Assembly (NCBI RefSeq): GCF_030272615.1
Contig: NW_026729308.1
Location: 1 to 43,539, forward strand
Length of the DNA: 43,539 nucleotides
Direction of reading: 5' to 3'
From: Cryptomeria japonica
Taxonomy: Eukaryota > Streptophyta > Pinopsida > Cupressales > Cupressaceae
In this document: piece after piece, positions 31,640 through 42,620 of the stretch
Layout: each line of letters begins with the position of its first letter
Numbering within the stretch: position 1 is the first letter of the stretch
The notes under the pieces: generated by a model
What the model was told of the DNA's origin: nothing
Seen by the model: the letters and a program-made list of their open reading frames with translations, nothing else
Database searches by the model: none
Position numbers and translations under genes: made by a program

Positions 31640-33708
31640 ATAATGCCCTATTAAAACCCCTTATGAATACTGGTATGGGAGATCACCTAATGTTAGCTAT
31701 TTTAAGATCTTTTGTAGCAAATGTTTTATTAAGAGAGGTGATTACATAAGCAAGTTTGAAGCTAAGAGTGATGAAGGCATATTTCTTGGATATTCCACCA
31801 AGACGAAGGCCTATAAATGCTTCAACAACTGGACACAAAGAATTGTTGAGTGTTGATGTTCATGTAGATGAATGTCCTGAAGTTTTAGAAGGAACCAGTT
31901 TAGACAAAAAGGATGAAGATCCTTGCATTTTGATTTTGGAACTTGAAACTATTAAAACAAAAACTGGTAAAGCAAATCCTGATTTACTTGTTCAACCAAA
32001 ATAAATAAATTCAGAAGAAGATGACAATGAAGAAGCTGAACCTGAAGAGAATGATCATGTTATACCTAGGTATGTGAGACTGAATCACAGTCCTGAACAA
32101 ATTATTGGGGATAAGGATGCTAGAGTACTAACTAGATGGAGAATAAGAGAGAACTCTTGCATGATCTCCACCTTTGAACCTAGAAGTGCTAAGGAGGCAT
32201 TTGGTGATGATCATTGGGTTAAAGCTATGGAGGAGGAATTGGATCAAATTGAGAAGAACAACACTTGGACCCTGGTACCCCGACTGGTAAACAAGAATGT
32301 TATAGGTACTAAATGGGTGTTCATAAAGAAGTTAAATAAAGATGGTGTTTTAGTTCACAACAAGGCAAGATTAGTCTATAAAGGCTATGCACATGAAGAA
32401 GGAGAAGATTATGGAGAAACTTTTGCACTAGTAGCAAGATGGAAGGTGTCAAAACATTACTTGCATTTGTAGCTCATAAGAAGTTCAAGGTATATCAGAT
32501 GGATATTAAGTCTACATTTTTGAATGGGATATTGGAAGAAGAGGTTTATATAGAGCAGCCTAATGGTTATGCATTGACAAATAAGGAAGACATGGTATGA
32601 AAATTACATAAAGCTTTGTATGGATTAAAGTAGGTACCCAGAGCATGGTGTGAAAGACTTCATGCACATCTGATGAAGATAGACTTTTCTAGAACCAGTG
32701 ATGATAGCAACATTTATCTCAAGTCTGAAGGAGATGAAATACTGGTCAATGAAGTATTTGTTGATGACATTATATTTGGAGGAAATGATGACATGAGCAA
32801 TAGTTTTGTAGATGAAATGAAGAATGAGTTTGAGATGTCATTAGTAGGGGAAATAAAAAATTTCATAGGCTTGAAGATACAACAAATGAAGAATGGTATT
32901 TTCATTACTCAATCCAAGTATGTGAAAGAGGTTTTGAAAACTTTTGTTATGAGTGACTGTAAACCAGTTGGAACCCCAATGATTACAGGTTGTAAGTTGT
33001 CCAAGGATGATGCATCTAAGTCTGTAGATGAAAAGGAATATAGGTCAATGATTGGAAAATTACACTATTGTTCACAGTCAACCAGATATTGCCCATGTAG
33101 TTGGTATTGTTGCTAGATTTTAGAAGAATCCAAAGGAAGCACATCTGATGGTAAACAAGAGAATTTTTAGATATCTGAAAGGTACTGTTGACTATGGGTT
33201 ATGGTATCCATATGGTGGAAATTTTGATTTGAAGGTGCACACAGATGTTGATTGGGAAGGAAATATTGATGACCGAAAGAGTACTACTGGTGGAGAATTC
33301 TTTCTAGGAGAAAAGATAGTTTCATGGAATAGTAAAAAGTAGAGTTTTACTACACAATCTACTGTTGAAGCTGAGTATGTAGCAACTTAGATGAATTGAA
33401 CACAAGCTATTTGGATGAGGAATATTTTGGAAGGTTTTAAGATGAAAATATCAGAACCTATAAAGATTCTGTGTGATAATACAAGTGCAATAAACATTTC
33501 TAAATATCCTATTTTGCACTCAAGAACTAAGGACATTGAGTTGAAGTATCACTTCTTGAGGGAAAAAGTTCAATGTAAAGATGTTATCTTGGAGCATGTT
33601 TCTACCAAGGAGTAGCTTGCAGATATCTTTACCAAACCTCTGCCTAAGACCACTTTTGAGTATCTTAGAAGTCAATTGGGGGTTATCCCTTTTCATGAAG
33701 TTAGTTGA
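31640..33708 (+). pseudogene. pol: Copia B pol remnant: integrase end, reverse transcriptase, RNase H
   Basis: It begins inside integrase with KTPYEYWYGRSPNVSYFKIF and FEAKSDEGIFLGYSTKTKAYKCF (31650-31830). RT follows with EPRSAKEAFGDDHWVKAMEEE, NVIGTKWVFI and the active site FVDD at 32757-32768 (usually YVDD), then LKIQQMKNGIFITQSKYVKEVLK. RNase H has FDLKVHTDVDWEGNIDDRKST (about 33220-33280), TQSTVEAEYVA, CDNTSAINISKYP and STKE-stop-LADIFTKPLP, ending at the TGA 33706-33708. Frameshifts occur near 32455-32670 and 33110, and several stops are present. There is no 5' LTR, gag or protease. Confidence 0.9.
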
Positions 33709-34078
33709 GAATGATGCTAATTGCATCAGTCCCAGAATTACTTGTAGAATCTTACATGGATTGATGAAGAAGTGGATATATTCCATAGAGGGAGCATCAA
33801 GTTGTAGTATGTTGTTGATGCACAATGAGAGAAGAATTACATGTTTTACTTTCACTTTTGCATTGTTGTCAAAGGGGGAGAAGAATTATGTGATTGAGGA
33901 GAAGAATTATGTGACTGAAAGAAGAGTTATGTGTCTCCTTAGGGAAACCAACGGTAGGCTGAAGATAGACAGAGCAAGATGAATACTTGGTAATGTAAAC
34001 CAGGATTCCTATTCATCAATCACAGCAGCAATCAGAGGCATTGATATTTGTATTGCCATCAATGCCAAAGGGGGAGAT
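33709..34078 (+). other. 3' untranslated region of copia B with two polypurine tracts
   Basis: AAAGGGGGAG at 33871-33880 follows GCATTGTTGTC. AAAGGGGGAGA at 34067-34077 follows CATCAATGCC and directly precedes TGTTGGG. Between them lies a short tandem GAGAAGAATTATGTGA repeat (33880-33915). Confidence 0.82.
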
Positions 34079-34193
34079 TGTTGGGATTTTGCATATAGAT
34101 TGAATTAATGATATGTTGTCATTGATGTCAATTGTACCGGTATAATGGTATTCATGATATTGCCGATGTTATTGTTGTTATTGCTTTTGTCAT

Positions 34194-34198
34194 GTAAC
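34194..34198. repeat. Target-site duplication of the solo LTR (GTAAC; partner 35297-35301)
   Basis: Identical GTAAC on both sides of 34199-35296 confirms its boundaries. Confidence 0.94.
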
Positions 34199-35296
34199 TG
34201 TTGGCTTGATGATGATTGTAATATATTCATCACTTGTTGTCATTGATGAAACACTCTCTCACACACTTATGATTACGTTAACTACCAGTGTAACTTCAAT
34301 TGGTTTACACTGTTAACCAGTATGTTTAAGGTCTATCTCTAACCGGTACTCTGTGTCAACCGATATGTGCTTAAGAGATAACTCGTGGCTACACTAAGTC
34401 AGCATCAAATGAAGATGAAGATAAAGATGTAGATCAAGCGGAGGATTACAGTACGATGGATCACATGTTTTTCTCCAACCGGTATTGACCGTTCTAACTG
34501 GTATCTAATTTTGTGATGAGTTACTAGCACCGACTTCTTGACGGTCATCTTTGTGATGAGTTACGATTACTTGTCTAGATATAGTGCACCGAGGAAATTG
34601 TGTTTTTATTTTCTTAGCCTAACATAAGATTTGAATGTATATATTAAGACATCTTGGTGAATCATTTAAAATATATAGTGATAGAGAGGAGATTATGTGA
34701 ATATTGATATGCATAAAGAGTGAAAGCTTTTGTTGAAGAGCAGTGTTGAATGTAATTAGAATGATTTGGTCAAGAAAGTATTGTGCTACTCAAAACAAAT
34801 CAAACCATTCTTGTTGTTTTCTAATCATTACAACAAAATCAAATCCCCTAACTAGGTAAGCTCTAACAAGCTTCATTGTACAAATCCTCTAACAAGGTGA
34901 TCCATTAGCTTGAATTCTCAAATCCTCCAGCGAGGTTACTCCTAACAGGGTAGTACTTTTAATAGGGTATAAGCTTCTAATGAAGCTTTGGATCTCTAAC
35001 AAGATTCGATCCTAGCAGAGCACTTTGTAAGACCTTAACCGGTCAGTTATCTATTACTGCAGATAGTTAACTTGTGAGTTCCATCTCACCATGGCTTTTA
35101 CCTATTTGGGTTTTCCACATATAAACACGTGTTATGGTGGATATTCTACTTATTGTGGATGTTGTCATATCATTTTGGATAGCATGTATTTTTTTTAAAT
35201 GCTTGATTAAGTTCATCTATTGGTTAATGTTTGAAGTAGTATTTTATTTGGTGTCACAGACTCATCCCCCCCTCTCAGTGCTTTTCAAGTCCATTA
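34199..35296 (+). mobile_element. Solo LTR of the copia A family, 1098 bp
   Basis: It starts TGTTGGCTTGATGATG like the copia A LTR and ends AAGTCCATTA (copia A ends AAGTCTACCA). It is flanked by perfect GTAAC repeats (34194-34198 and 35297-35301). No internal sequence is present, so it most likely arose by recombination between the two LTRs of a full element that had inserted in the copia B LTR. Confidence 0.92.
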
Positions 35297-36626
35297 GTAA
35301 CCAGTGTGTTAAACTTTATGGAAGATGTTGTAAACCAGTATGTTAAGTTTGTGAGTTGAACTGGTAAATTGGTGTAAAGGATTAAACATTTCTATGTTAT
35401 GTAACCGGTAAACCCTACTTGTTGATAAACCCTAACTGATCAAGTTTGTTGGTTTATTATTTGGTGAGCGAAAATGATGGAGACATGTGTGATCATTGTA
35501 TGAGGATAAGAACATATTGATTTGGCATGTTTGTTTAATTTATTGGGAAGGAGCAAAGTGGATTGCATCTAATGCATAGCACGTGATGAGTTACATAGTC
35601 CGATGAAGCGGTGATCATGGAGTGGTTGGAATTTTCTTGAAGAATGTGAAGAGATTGTTATGATTTCTAACGGTCAAGGATTTACTGACTTGTTTGTAAT
35701 CTCGATGATGAGAATTAGGTTTTTGTTGTATTACTGACCTATTTGTTTTTGTATTTAAGGTCGATGAAGTTGTTTGTAAAAGAAGTTAGCAAAGTTGGCA
35801 AGATTGGCAGAAACCTGTGTGTGTGCAGTTTCCTAACCGGTCAATGGATCTGTACTTTGAGTAGAGGCAGATTGAAGCTTAGAAGGATCTGATCAAGCAA
35901 ATGTAGTGCTATTCAGACAGATCAGCAAAACTTTTTGTTTTCTAACAATTACAACAAAAGTGAAATCCCTTAACCGGGTAAGCTCTAACAAGCTTGGTTA
36001 CTCATTAAATCCTCTAAGGTGGTCCATTAACTTGGATTCTTAAATCCTCTAGCAAGGTTACTCCTAATAGGGTATTGTGCTTTTCATCAAGGCATATTTG
36101 TAATTCCCTTAACCGGGTGATTCCTAAATAGGAATTAGTTCTTAACATGACTTATTGTAAAGCTTTAACAGGCTTGGCTCCTAACATGGCGAACTTCAGA
36201 AGAGCTCAGATAGCTATCTTTGTGAGTCCCATCTCACCATAGTTTTAACCTATTTGGGATTTCCACGTATAAATACTTGTGTCAAGTGGTGAATGCTTTT
36301 GTGGTTGTGATCTTATTTGTTGATTAGATTATTTTTTGATAAAGCATGATAACTAGAAGCATTGAGAGATGAATATGTTGAAGATATGTCTAATCACTGT
36401 TGATGTTCATAAAGATTGAAGTTGTTTACTATTAAAGTTGTCTTAATAGTCAAATCGGTTGATGTCAAGTATTCTTGTGAATATTTATCTTAACTGTGAT
36501 AAGTTTACTTTGTGTGATTGAATTTGAGTTTTAGAACTTTGTATCAGTTTTTCAGTATACTGATTCACACCCCCCCCTTTCAGTATTCTACCAGATACTT
36601 ATTATTTCATCATACCATCATATAAT

Positions 36627-37539
36627 GCCCTATTAAAAGAAATACCCTATTAGGAGTAACCTCAGTGGAGGATTTAGAATCCAAGCTAATGGATCACTTG
36701 GTTAGAAGATTTGAATAAAGAAGCTTGTCAGAGCTTACCCGATTAGTGGATTTAACTACTATAATTGTTAGAAAACAACAGGGGTTTGTCGATCTATTTG
36801 AATATAACTACACTTGCTTGTTCAGATCCTTTTCATGATCTTATCTGCCATTATACATACTATAGATACATTATTAGCTTCGACAACCACTCTCTCACTC
36901 TCAACTACAAGTTTTCCAACACTCAAACAAAACAACTGATTGACCTTATAAAAAAATCATTAGGTTGGTAACACATCACAAACCTAAACATCTCATATAG
37001 ATTACAAACAAGTCAGTTTAAGTATGACTGTTGGATTACATAGAAAATAACATAGAAATCAATGCACATCACTCAAGATATTCTTGACTGCTCCTTGATT
37101 ATTGATTCATCGAACTATGTAACTTATCACACAATTTGCATTAGATGCAATGAACTTGCTCATTCCCAATACAAAAATTGTTGTCTCTACGTGCCAAAAA
37201 AACATTTAAAACATTAATAAATCAACATGCATACGTGTCATAATCTTTGTTGTTCACCATTTGATCACAATCTACTTCAACTCCATCGGTTAGGGTTTGG
37301 ACATCTTCGACAGGTAGGGTTATCGGTTCAACTCTATAACATAAGTAATACCAGTTTCCAATACAAACTCCTCCTACCAGTTGAATTACTTTTTGCTAGC
37401 TCCTCCTACCGGTTTGCAATAAAATATTAACAGCATCATTACAATATCATAAGATGATGTCTTAACATCATAACTAGTTTATTGACATCAATGACAACAT
37501 AACATATCATTAATGCAATCTTCAAGCAAAATACCAACA
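36627..37539 (-). mobile_element. Copia C LTR, 5' part, inverted
   Basis: On the minus strand it starts TGTTGGTATTTTGC at 37539 right after a polypurine tract and runs through ATGATATGTTATG, TGATAAGTTACATAG and the ACAAG / CTCCTAATAGGG module (about 36640-36745). It ends inside that module near 36627, so the last about 350 bases are lost. It resembles the copia B LTR, not the copia A LTR. The 33 bases 36594-36626 between the two opposed LTRs are unassigned. Confidence 0.8.
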
Positions 37540-37893
37540 ATCTCCCCCTTTTGAATTGATGGCAATACAAATATCAATACCCTTGATTGTGATGATGTGT
37601 ATAAGAATCCTGGTTTACATTTTACCACAATCATACAACACTCCTCTTAGTCATATAATTCTTCTCTGCCTTTGACAACAATGCCAAAGTGAAAGTAAAA
37701 CATGCAATGCCAAAATTCATTGTTTAGCATCATCAACCTGCAACTTGATGCCCCCCTCTAGAATAACTTCACTCTACACCAATCTAGCTGTAAAATTTTG
37801 TAAGTAGCTTCAGGATTGATGTATTCCTACATCATTCTCAATTGACCTCATGAAGGGGTACAAACCCTAGCTGACCTCTAATATACTCAAAGG
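37540..37893 (-). pseudogene. pol: Copia C: last codons of RNase H and 3' untranslated region
   Basis: The minus strand reads TFEYIRGQLGFVPLHEVN and stop (about 37893-37838), the same C-terminus as copia B. A 3' untranslated region follows with a degenerate upstream purine tract (AAAGGCAGAG, 37664-37673) and the final tract AAAAGGGGGAGA (37541-37552) next to the LTR. All earlier pol is gone. Confidence 0.8.
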
Positions 37894-37907
37894 TGTTAGA
37901 TGCTATG

Positions 37908-38376
37908 ACAGTCCCAAAGACACTGAGAGGGGGGGGGTGAATCAGTGTCTAACCGGTGGATGAAAGATTTAAACTTATATGCAACTTTACAACCTAGATT
38001 AATATACCGGTAAACAAATTATAATGCAGTAAAGAGAAACATAAATACAACCATCAATGCACACCATAACACAAATATTTTTGGCGAGGAAACCCAGTAA
38101 GGGAAAAACCTCAGTGGGATTTGTGACCCACAATATTTACTCACTGGCCAATATGAATAAATATTACTTATACAATAGGGGCCTGCACATGTAGGAAGAC
38201 CAACAGCCTTGAGCTCACTACTCAACAACAGAAAGGAGTCCCACTGACTACAAATGGATAGTTAAATCCAAATACAATGTACTCCTTTAAAATAGCATTT
38301 ACAATGCCTGATTCAATACCAGTTTAATCTCAAACAAATTATTGGCAATATAGCTTTATAACAGACAATGAAAGAT
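37908..38376 (-). mobile_element. 3' half of a further inverted copia LTR
   Basis: On the minus strand the sequence runs through CCCACTGAGGTTTTTCCCTTACTGGGTTTCC (in part), an ACCGGTATA motif and ends ATTCACCCCCCCCCTCTCAGTG, the U5 end seen in the other copia LTRs. Its U3 is cut at the start of the plus-strand copia D LTR. It may belong to the same element as copia C by rearrangement. Confidence 0.72.
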
Positions 38377-39658
38377 TGTTGGCATTTCAATAAGGATATT
38401 GAGAAGGTTGTTGATGATTATGGATATAACTGATTAAGGATGTTTACTGTCTTGATATTATTATTTTTTCATTGATGTCAAGAAATTCATTTTCTAATTC
38501 AGTATGATGTTGCCATATCTTGAGAAGTATGATTTGAAGAGTATATAGATGTCGGTAAAAGAAACAGAAAGAATATGATGAATAAGGGGATGAATAAGGT
38601 ATTCAATGGGAAACTATTACTGAGTCAGAAAATGATGAGATCATGATGTTTAGATTATTTTAAAAATCATACAAATGTTGTAAATTGTAAGGTTAATACT
38701 ATACTATGTTATCAAGCAAAGAACCTAATCGGTAAACCGTAAGGTTATCGGTATTGGTTAATGAAGGCGGAATGTCTACCGAGTGAAGTTTAGTATTTAC
38801 CGAGTTGTAACAGAGTTGTAACCGAGCTATAAAAGAATGCATTAAATATTTACATGCAGTATTTAATGAAGGAAGCTGATGAGCTGGAACTGATTAAATG
38901 ATTGGTATGTCGTGCATGAAGTTTGTTAATGAATCTATGGCAATGAAAAGTCGGCATGAAGATCTACAATGCAAATTGAACCACAATACCCTAGCACAAG
39001 TTCCAAGAAATGTATGCAAGTTCCAAGGCGGGGTAAAACATTTTCAGATTGAAAGATGCATTGAACCTAGACAAGATTGAAGATCTGATGGCTATGATTG
39101 ATCATGGGAAATGTGATCAAGTATATTATGTGGTTACCTAATTGTTTATAAATAGGAAACTGTTGATAAATAATGTATGTGGGAAAGTGTATGCACAAGG
39201 ATGCTACATAGTGATTACTGAGCACAGAAGCTTGAAGACCTGTTTGAATAACACAGTATAGAAGCCCAGTAGATAGACAAGATTAGTTCTATGTCTAGAT
39301 TGTATTGAGCAAATAGGAATCTTCTTTAGCATTTTAGATGTGAAGTTGCAGATAGATTTTTATTACTGTTATTTTGTGAAAGTGACAGAAAATCTCTTAA
39401 TCGAGTGGACCTAACAATCTTATTTGTAAAACCCTCTAGCAAGGTGACATTCTGATTGAGTGTTTGAAATCCTTTAACAAGGTCACTTCTAACAAGGTGA
39501 AGATCCTAACAGATCTGAGTGAAATCCCTTAACTGGGTCACATCTAGCAATGTGTTTGTAATCTTTAACAAGATTTTCTTTTAATCGAGCATACTCTAGA
39601 AGAGTATATTTCTTGTTGGTTATTGCATCTATACTTATATTAAGTATCAAAACTATCA
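38377..39658 (+). mobile_element. 5' LTR of copia D, 1282 bp
   Basis: It starts TGTTGGCATTTC and ends AACTATCA before the primer-binding site. It carries the repeated AATCC(C/T)TTAACAAGGT / CTTCTAACAAGGTG module at about 39390-39600. It is only distantly similar to the A and B LTRs. Confidence 0.82.
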
Positions 39659-39660
39659 AT

Positions 39661-39672
39661 TGGTATCAGAGC
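39661..39672 (+). other. Primer-binding site of copia D
   Basis: TGGTATCAGAGC, complementary to initiator tRNA-Met, two bases after the LTR. Confidence 0.95.
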
Positions 39673-39722
39673 TTTGGACTCTAGAAGAAAAGTTTAAAGG
39701 CACTTGAGTTAAAGATCCAAAG

Positions 39723-40695
39723 ATGTATAAGAGGGATGCACTGAAGCTGAACAAGTCAAGTTTCTCTACATGGCAGAAAAGAATGAAGCTGCATCTATCA
39801 AGAGTTGGAGAATATGTTGTATACTATCTAGAGAAGGATTTTGTTACACTAATAACCTATCCATTGACTATGGAAGAGATAAAGGTAAAGCAAGAACATA
39901 TTCAAGCAATGATTGAAATAACATCTGCATTGATTGATTCAGAGTTTAATGATCTAGAAGGCTGCAATGATGCAAAGGCAATGTGGGATAAGCTCGTATC
40001 AGTATATGGAGGAGATGAACATGTTCAAAGAGCAAAAGTAGATAGTTTAAGAGGACAACTTGAATCTATGAGGATGAATGAAGGTGAAAACATAACTCAG
40101 TACAATACAAGACTAAAGGAGATTGTCAATCAAATCAAAGGACATAACAAGTAAGTTGTTAAGAACCCTTCTACTAGCTTATGCAATCCGAGTCTCTGCA
40201 ATCAATGAATTGAGGTCTGTACCTAATATGCCGGTTTCTTTAGATGCTACTATTGGTAAGCTACATGCATTTAAATTAAGTAACTTTGATAACAGTGGAT
40301 CTTCGGTAAATAAAGTTGAATCTACATTTAGTTCTTTTCATCTTGATGAATCTAATGATTACAATGAAAGAAAGTATCAGTAATCTGAAGGAGATCACAG
40401 TGGAGCAAGTGAAAGATTTCATAAGAACATGGAAGAAGTACACAAACTGTATGAGGAAATCAGAAAGCAAGAAGAGTTTGAAGCACTATTAGCTAGAAGG
40501 TTATCGAGAGGCAAAGGTAAGTATAAAGGAAAACTACCTTTGAGATGTTTCAATTGTGATAAGATAGGACATATGGCTTCTAACTATCCTGACAAAGATT
40601 CTACTGAAAAGAGAGATTATCAAGATGATAGACAGAAAGATAATCATTATAGAGGACACCGAGATTCAGAAGAAGAGATAGAAAGACATGCTTAA
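39723..40695 (+). pseudogene. gag: Copia gag of copia D
   Basis: ATG 39723 opens a 143-codon frame with the copia gag core: FSTWQKRMKLHLSRVG, then CNDAKAMWDKLVSVYGG and SLRGQLESMRMNEGENITQYNTRLKEIV. A frameshift near 40150 is followed by LLRTLLLAYAIRVSAI, the usual end of the core. After a stop at 40381 the frame 40429-40695 has the nucleocapsid knuckle C-F-N-C-D-K-I-G-H-M-A-S-N-Y (about 40540-40581), where the last Cys is Tyr. A Lys/Asp/His-rich tail follows. Gag would form the particle and bind RNA. Two breaks and one lost zinc ligand disable this copy. Confidence 0.88.
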
Positions 40696-40757
40696 TAGCT
40701 GATGAGGAATCCAATGATGATAAATCAGATGATACTGATATAGAGGAAGTAGCTTAT

Positions 40758-41085
40758 GTGGCTATCAAAGATGGGTCAGATGAAGAAAGGTATGAAGAAA
40801 AGGCCCTAATATCACACATAAACACTAATGATTATTGGATCACAGATAGTGGATGCTCACATCATATTACAGGAGATAAACACAAGTTTGTTACATTAGA
40901 AGATTATGATGGAGGCTATGTTAGATTTGGTAATGATGCACCATGTCCAGTAAGAGGTACAGGATCTATAACACTTCTTGATAATGCAAGATGCAATGAT
41001 GTTTATTGGGTTGAAGGTTTGAAATACAATTTGTTGTGTGTAGCATAGCTAAACAACAGAGGTTACCGAATATAATTTCAAAAAG
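40758..41085 (+). pseudogene. pol: Copia protease of copia D
   Basis: YWITDSGCSHHITGDKHKF (about 40833-40890) holds the catalytic Asp-Ser-Gly of copia proteases with the usual C-S-x-H-I-T-G. It continues with VRFGNDAPCPVRGTGSI and YWVEGLKYNLLCVA, a stop at 41046, then LNNRGYRI-stop-FQKG up to the deletion junction. The core is intact apart from the terminal stops. Confidence 0.88.
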
Positions 41086-41089
41086 GAAA

Positions 41090-41579
41090 TGATTTTGATT
41101 TAAAAGTTTATATTGATGTTGATTGGGCAGGCAACATTGATGACAGAAAAAGCACAAGTGGAGGAGCTTTCATTTTAGGAGAAGTATTAGTGAGTTAGCT
41201 TAGCAAGAAACAAGGATGTGTTTCACAGTCAACAACAAAAGCTAAATATGTTGCTCTAGCACTAAATTGTACCAACATTGCATGGATCAAACAACTGTTG
41301 GAAGGTATAAATGAGAAAGTTACCAAACTAGTAACTATATTCTATGACAATACTAGTGCCATTAATATTTCAAAGAATCCTATTATGCACTCTAAGACAA
41401 AGCACATCTCTATCAAATATCATTATCTTAGAGAAGAAGCTCAAGAGAAGAAAGTGGTGTCAGAGTATGTTAGCACAAAGGAACAAATAGCAGATATCTT
41501 CACCAAGCCACTACCAAGGGACACTTTTGAATATCTCAGAAGTAAGTTAGGGGTCCTACCCCTATCTTCTACTCACTGA
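41090..41579 (+). pseudogene. pol: C-terminal RNase H of copia D
   Basis: It starts abruptly with FDLKVYIDVDWAGNIDDRKST after the protease end and continues with SQSTTKAKYVALALNC, YDNTSAINISKNPIMHSKTKHI, VSTKEQIADIFTKPLP and FEYLRSKLGVLPL, ending at a TGA near 41577-41579. One stop lies near 41196. The last few residues (SSTH) differ from copia B and C (HEV), which places the junction with the next element within the last 15 bases. Confidence 0.88.
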
Positions 41580-42490
41580 TCGAGTTTGGTGAAAGCATCA
41601 ATCCGATGACTCTATCTGTAAAGCGGAAAATCGATCGAACCCTAGTTGCTCTCCCCTCTTCCAACTCCAAGGAGAGAGAAGGGAGTTTGCTAGGGTTGAT
41701 GGTTTTCACTTGGGAGACTTTACATTCAAAAGAGGGGTTGAAACCCACAAGATCCAATCCCACACAATGCAAGATTGGATGCTAAATGCATTTCAAGGGT
41801 TAAGACAGCAAGGCTACCCTCTTTTGTAAAGAATGTTGATAGAAGAATTAAGCTAGGAATGCATAGAAAGTGAGAAAGATTCGCTTATAAACTGAGATAG
41901 GGATACAAGATGAAGCTGCGAACATGGAATTAGTAGTAAAATGTCGATACGGCACTGTCCTGCAAATTTGAGCAAAATTTGATGGGATGATGGCGCCCGG
42001 CATGCACACGGTCCTCCGAAAAATCTGCAAAATGAAGGGGGATCTGTTCGTCTCTGCACAAGGATTCCAGATCTTCAATTTCAACCGTGTACCTGCAACC
42101 TACACATAGAAAAGTGAAGACGATTGGGGGGTTAGGGATTAGGGGTTTGCCTTTAGGTCAAACCTCGGTTTTGGAATTAACCAAGAAATGAGAAATGTTG
42201 TAAATGTAAATGTCTGTAATGTAAAACAAGTACTAATACCTTGTTGTAAGGATGTTTGTATCCTTATGTGCGAAGGTATAGATGTTGTTGTTTGTTGTAT
42301 GTTGTATGTTGTAGTATGTGATCTCCTCTTCAATGGTTGAATCCTTGTCTTGAATGCAACACTTAGCCTTGAATGGAGACTTAGAATGATCAATTGCTTG
42401 AAAGAAGGCTTGAATGCTTGAATGCTTGAATATCGTTTCCACCTTTTTCCCTCCTTTTTTCATCTACCCAAATGGGAGAGGAAAATGTAG

Positions 42491-42498
42491 TTTATATA
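42491..42498 (-). promoter_or_regulatory. TATA box of the second Tat-like LTR
   Basis: The minus strand reads AGTATATAAACTACA, a strong plant TATA box about 385 bases into the LTR and about 120 bases downstream of the GC-rich repeats. Confidence 0.6.
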
Positions 42499-42620
42499 CT
42501 TGCCAATTAGGGTTAATAGATTGATTTTCTCGACCTTAGGCTAACCAGGAAAGATAATTTCCAATTTGCAAACAAAAAGACCCGAAGTCCCATAGGAGAC
42601 CGGGCCCAAAATAGGGCCAG

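Larger units (their letters stand above)
34079..36593 (+). mobile_element. 3' LTR of copia B, split by a solo LTR
   Basis: It starts TGTTGGGATTTTGC after the polypurine tract and ends ATTCTACCA at 36593. Without the insert at 34199-35301 it measures about 1.41 kb. It contains the CTCTAACAAG / CTCCTAA-AGGG module (about 35960-36190) and several ACCGGT palindromes (34136, 35406, 35838). Confidence 0.82.
38377..41578 (+). mobile_element. Copia D: 5' LTR and internally deleted body, no 3' LTR
   Basis: LTR, primer-binding site, gag and protease are followed directly by the last part of RNase H. Integrase, RT and the first part of RNase H are deleted at about 41085-41095. The body ends at the stop near 41578, where a minus-strand Tat-like LTR begins, so the 3' LTR has been lost or displaced. 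Confidence 0.85.
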
